DNA of 64,000 nucleotides from Candidatus Kryptobacter tengchongensis (GTDB lineage Bacteria; Bacteroidota; Ignavibacteria; Kryptoniales; Kryptoniaceae). A program made the translations under genes and the position numbers. The stretch covers positions 62,001 through 126,000 of the forward strand of contig FAON01000004.1 in the NCBI GenBank assembly GCA_001485605.1, read 5' to 3'. Position 1 is the first letter of the stretch, and each line of letters starts with the position of its first letter. Shown here one piece after another: positions 62,036 through 64,000 of the stretch. Below the pieces are notes generated by a model that saw nothing but the letters and a program-made list of their open reading frames with translations, was not told the origin of the DNA and did no database searches.

Positions 62036-63415
62036 TTATCTCGCTATCCCAGAGATATTAACAGTTGCAGAACCATTTGGACCACTTGTAGAAATACGAA
62101 CAAGAATAGGTCTGCGAGTAGTATCAGCCGTTGTATCCTGAATTGCAAATGAAAATCTTGTCCAGCTTCTGTCCCTTGTATCCGGCAAAGTTATATTAAG
62201 ATCTCCCAGTGCTCTTATATCCTTGCCATCAATTGAAACGGAAATCGTAGTTCCACCCGCAAGCGGATTCCCATTTTGATCACTTACAATATAATTGAAA
62301 ACTTGAGAGCCTAAGTTGGGAATATCAAATGTTGCTGGTTCAACAGATATTTGTGGTATTCCTGAAAATAAAACAATTGTTTCAGCTTTTATAGTATTTT
62401 GATTTTCATCTGCGGTCGTCGCAGTTATAACTGCATAACCTGGACCGAGAACTGGATGAACAGGTCTTGGCTCTGCCGAAATTAAATTAACACTACCTTG
62501 CCCTTTATCGTCAGTCAAAACAGAACCCTCAATTATACCACCTGTAGTTGTAAAATATACAGCTGTCCCCGGTTTAACTGGATTACCATATTTATCTCCA
62601 ACATAAGCAGTTATCTTATTCGTAAGCCCAAAGATGTTATACCCTGGGAAATTCAACTTTTCCGGCGCTATGCTAAAATGCGCTGAATCAGGCAAACCAC
62701 CGTGAATTACAATCACCACAGGAAGAGATCTTACGGTTTTCGTCCCAACGAAAGATTCAGCCACAATTTGCACCACTCCCGCTTTTGTCCCACTTACAAC
62801 ATTTACAGAAACACGCCCTTTGCCGTCTGTTCTCGCTTTTGGAGGATATACAAATTCACCACCACCTGGACCTGAACCAATCCTGAAATTAACCTCAACC
62901 GAATGGGCAAGATCAACTGGCTTGCCACTTGAATCCTGAACCTCAAAAACAAGTTGAGCTGTCTCCACAGAACCACTTCCCTTCACACCAATGCTTTTTG
63001 ATGTTTGAGACACAAGAACTATACTTGCCGCTTCACCACTAGTTGGAACTTCTGAAGTAACACGCTTCAACATCAAAGTTGGAACATCAATCGTTCTTCC
63101 AGGAACAGCCAACACTCTACTTGTATCAGGGTCATAACCTTCCTTAAATGCAACTATCTGAAGCTCGGTTTCAACATCAACCTCAAAATTAAACTGATAT
63201 TTTCCCACTGAGTCAGTATAAGCTATAAGCGCTGGGGTTATGCCAAGAACTCGCACAACAGCATTAGGAATTGGGGCATTTGTTGTTAACTCAAGTACTT
63301 GCCCATTTAATATAACTGTTTTTTGTTGCTTCCCCGACTCCGGTTCAACCGCTTTTTTACATCCCGAGATAATCAAAGAGAACAAAACAATGTAAATGAA
63401 GATTTTTTTCATCAT
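62036..63415 (-). CDS. lipoprotein with carboxypeptidase-regulatory and Ig-like (Big) domains
   Basis: The 459-residue lipoprotein has Cys19 after FSLIISG. A carboxypeptidase-regulatory-like domain covers about 33-110 (TTNAPIPNAVVRVLG). Three invasin/Big-type immunoglobulin repeats then follow, each with the pattern D..G.P......V.F....G.......T...G.a...v.s (for example at about 170-225 and 270-330). It is probably displayed on the outer membrane. It lies 12 bases after the secretin gene, so it could be an accessory of the secretin complex. No enzyme motif is present. Confidence 0.82.
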   Translation of the reverse strand: MMKKIFIYIVLFSLIISGCKKAVEPESGKQQKTVILNGQVLELTTNAPIPNAVVRVLGITPALIAYTDSVGKYQFNFEVDVETELQIVAFKEGYDPDTSRVLAVPGRTIDVPTLMLKRVTSEVPTSGEAASIVLVSQTSKSIGVKGSGSVETAQLVFEVQDSSGKPVDLAHSVEVNFRIGSGPGGGEFVYPPKARTDGKGRVSVNVVSGTKAGVVQIVAESFVGTKTVRSLPVVIVIHGGLPDSAHFSIAPEKLNFPGYNIFGLTNKITAYVGDKYGNPVKPGTAVYFTTTGGIIEGSVLTDDKGQGSVNLISAEPRPVHPVLGPGYAVITATTADENQNTIKAETIVLFSGIPQISVEPATFDIPNLGSQVFNYIVSDQNGNPLAGGTTISVSIDGKDIRALGDLNITLPDTRDRSWTRFSFAIQDTTADTTRRPILVRISTSGPNGSATVNISGIAR

Positions 63416-63427
63416 AGAAACTCTGAT

Positions 63428-64000
63428 TTATTTTTCGGGTTTTAGCTGCTTTTTATAATTTTCAAGCGCCTTCAAAAATTCCTCTCTACCTTCTTTTAAT
63501 GCCGGGCGTTCGCCAACTTTGAAAGATCTTTCTTTTAACCTTTCCGCAAGAGTCGGCAGAATTTCAGCTTTCAAAAGTATTATGAGCTCTTTCTTAGTTA
63601 TGGTTTTAACATCAAAACCAAATAAATATCTCAAACCGAAAAACCACCAGGGCAAATCTTTAAGTATTGGAACTCCTTCACGAGTTGCCCTTTCCTCATT
63701 TATGTAAAGACCACCAATTACTGTTTCTTCTCCATCAAGTAGTAAAATTTTGGTCTGAGCGGATGATTTGTTTATCGTTATCTGCGGAGCTACACCTGCT
63801 ACATTGCTTCTTTCAATGTTAAGTTCAAGTGAAATAAAATAAACAGTGTCAAACTTTATAACCTCAGGTTTAACCCTAATAATTGAACCAGTTGAATAAA
63901 ACTGAGTTATAGCATTGCCAGCGAAATCTCTAACCGTAACAGAAATATCGCTTCCGACTTGAATTTGACCTTGTTCCCCCGACCTAACGGTAATTCTTGG
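63428..64000 (-). CDS. secretin (type II/III secretion or pilus, GspD/PilQ family), 5' end cut by window edge
   Basis: The reverse strand reads open from the right edge to a TAA at 63428, giving 190 residues of the C-terminal secretin domain. Visible features are VGSDISVTV, an amphipathic strand set and the family signature LLLDGEETVIGGLYINEE...GVPILKDLPWWFFGLRYLFG. The end TKKELIILLKAEILP is the last transmembrane strand, and a Lys-rich tail follows. It forms the outer-membrane gate of a type II secretion system or type IV pilus. The usual VPxLxxIPxLGxLF is modified here to DLPWWFFGLRYLF. Confidence 0.85.
   Translation of the reverse strand, partial: PRITVRSGEQGQIQVGSDISVTVRDFAGNAITQFYSTGSIIRVKPEVIKFDTVYFISLELNIERSNVAGVAPQITINKSSAQTKILLLDGEETVIGGLYINEERATREGVPILKDLPWWFFGLRYLFGFDVKTITKKELIILLKAEILPTLAERLKERSFKVGERPALKEGREEFLKALENYKKQLKPEK

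Noticed and set aside
1-64000. CRISPR arrays, insertion sequences, prophage genes
   Set aside because: No regularly spaced repeats, transposase, integrase or phage structural genes were seen.

Overview
The window is about 64 kb of AT-rich bacterial chromosome. It carries a complete housekeeping set with no phage, no insertion sequence and no CRISPR array. Several features point to the Bacteroidota/Ignavibacteria (FCB) side of the tree: SusC/SusD outer-membrane pairs, a DUF2723 (GT117) glycosyltransferase, a BtuB/BtuG-type vitamin B12 uptake pair, SPOR lipoproteins, a bS22/COX24-type tiny basic protein and a bacterial family-B DNA polymerase. The promoters I can read are classical -35/-10 boxes 17 bases apart rather than the Bacteroides -33/-7 type. 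A thermophilic Kryptonia- or Ignavibacteria-like organism is my best inference, but no rRNA is present to prove it.

Layout. (1) Positions 1-13773, minus strand, form one tightly packed gene chain. It runs from an S1/P1-type (phospholipase C-like) nuclease and an orphan TrpB2 through gltX, def and fmt into an accessory catabolic block: a permease, a zinc-ribbon Yip1 protein, a HyuA-like ATPase, an esterase, two FAD oxidoreductases and nanE. (2) Positions 13812-16103, minus, hold sppA, an HU-like protein, a zinc-ribbon/TPR membrane protein and a 31-residue ribosomal-type protein, closed by a terminator. (3) Positions 16222-20086, plus, hold an rRNA m5C methyltransferase and a family-B DNA polymerase. 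They meet a B12-binding protein tail to tail. (4) Positions 20582-22313, minus, encode an odd two-component-like group: a receiver fused to a degenerate kinase core, and a membrane protein with a histidine-less dimerisation helix. (5) Positions 22548-32471, plus, hold a LolC/E-type permease, a K+ channel plus a separate cyclic-nucleotide-binding protein, a restriction-modification pair, valS, deoC with a cysteine-rich N-terminus and two SPOR proteins.

(6) Positions 32472-41319, minus, hold ybeY, an unknown gene, cspA with its own promoter, long leader and terminator, then a GT117 protein, hemW, two tandem lepB genes and lepA. (7) Positions 41370-43150 contain an RNase HIII-type gene, a tRNA-His/tRNA-Glu unit on the plus strand, a remodelled copy of the tRNA-Glu 3' half, and ubiE. 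(8) Positions 43203-52674, minus, hold two consecutive SusC/SusD pairs behind one strong promoter and a structured leader, with a hairpin after every gene. (9) Positions 52729-57149, plus, hold a nucleotidyltransferase, a crotonase and a GH2 beta-mannosidase. (10) Positions 57184-60796, minus, are a B12 uptake operon (btuB, btuG) behind a cobalamin riboswitch. (11) Positions 60802-64000, minus, hold a sirtuin, a response regulator, an Ig-like lipoprotein and the end of a secretin that runs off the window.

The genes fit together as a heterotrophic, menaquinone-respiring, envelope-rich cell. It imports glycans or peptides and B12 through TonB receptors and uses B12 in at least one acyl-CoA mutase-type enzyme. 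The best candidates for undescribed biology are the degenerate kinase group at 20582-22313, the structured leader of the SusCD operon, the remodelled tRNA-Glu fragment, the Cys-cluster DeoC and the accessory block at 1-8315.
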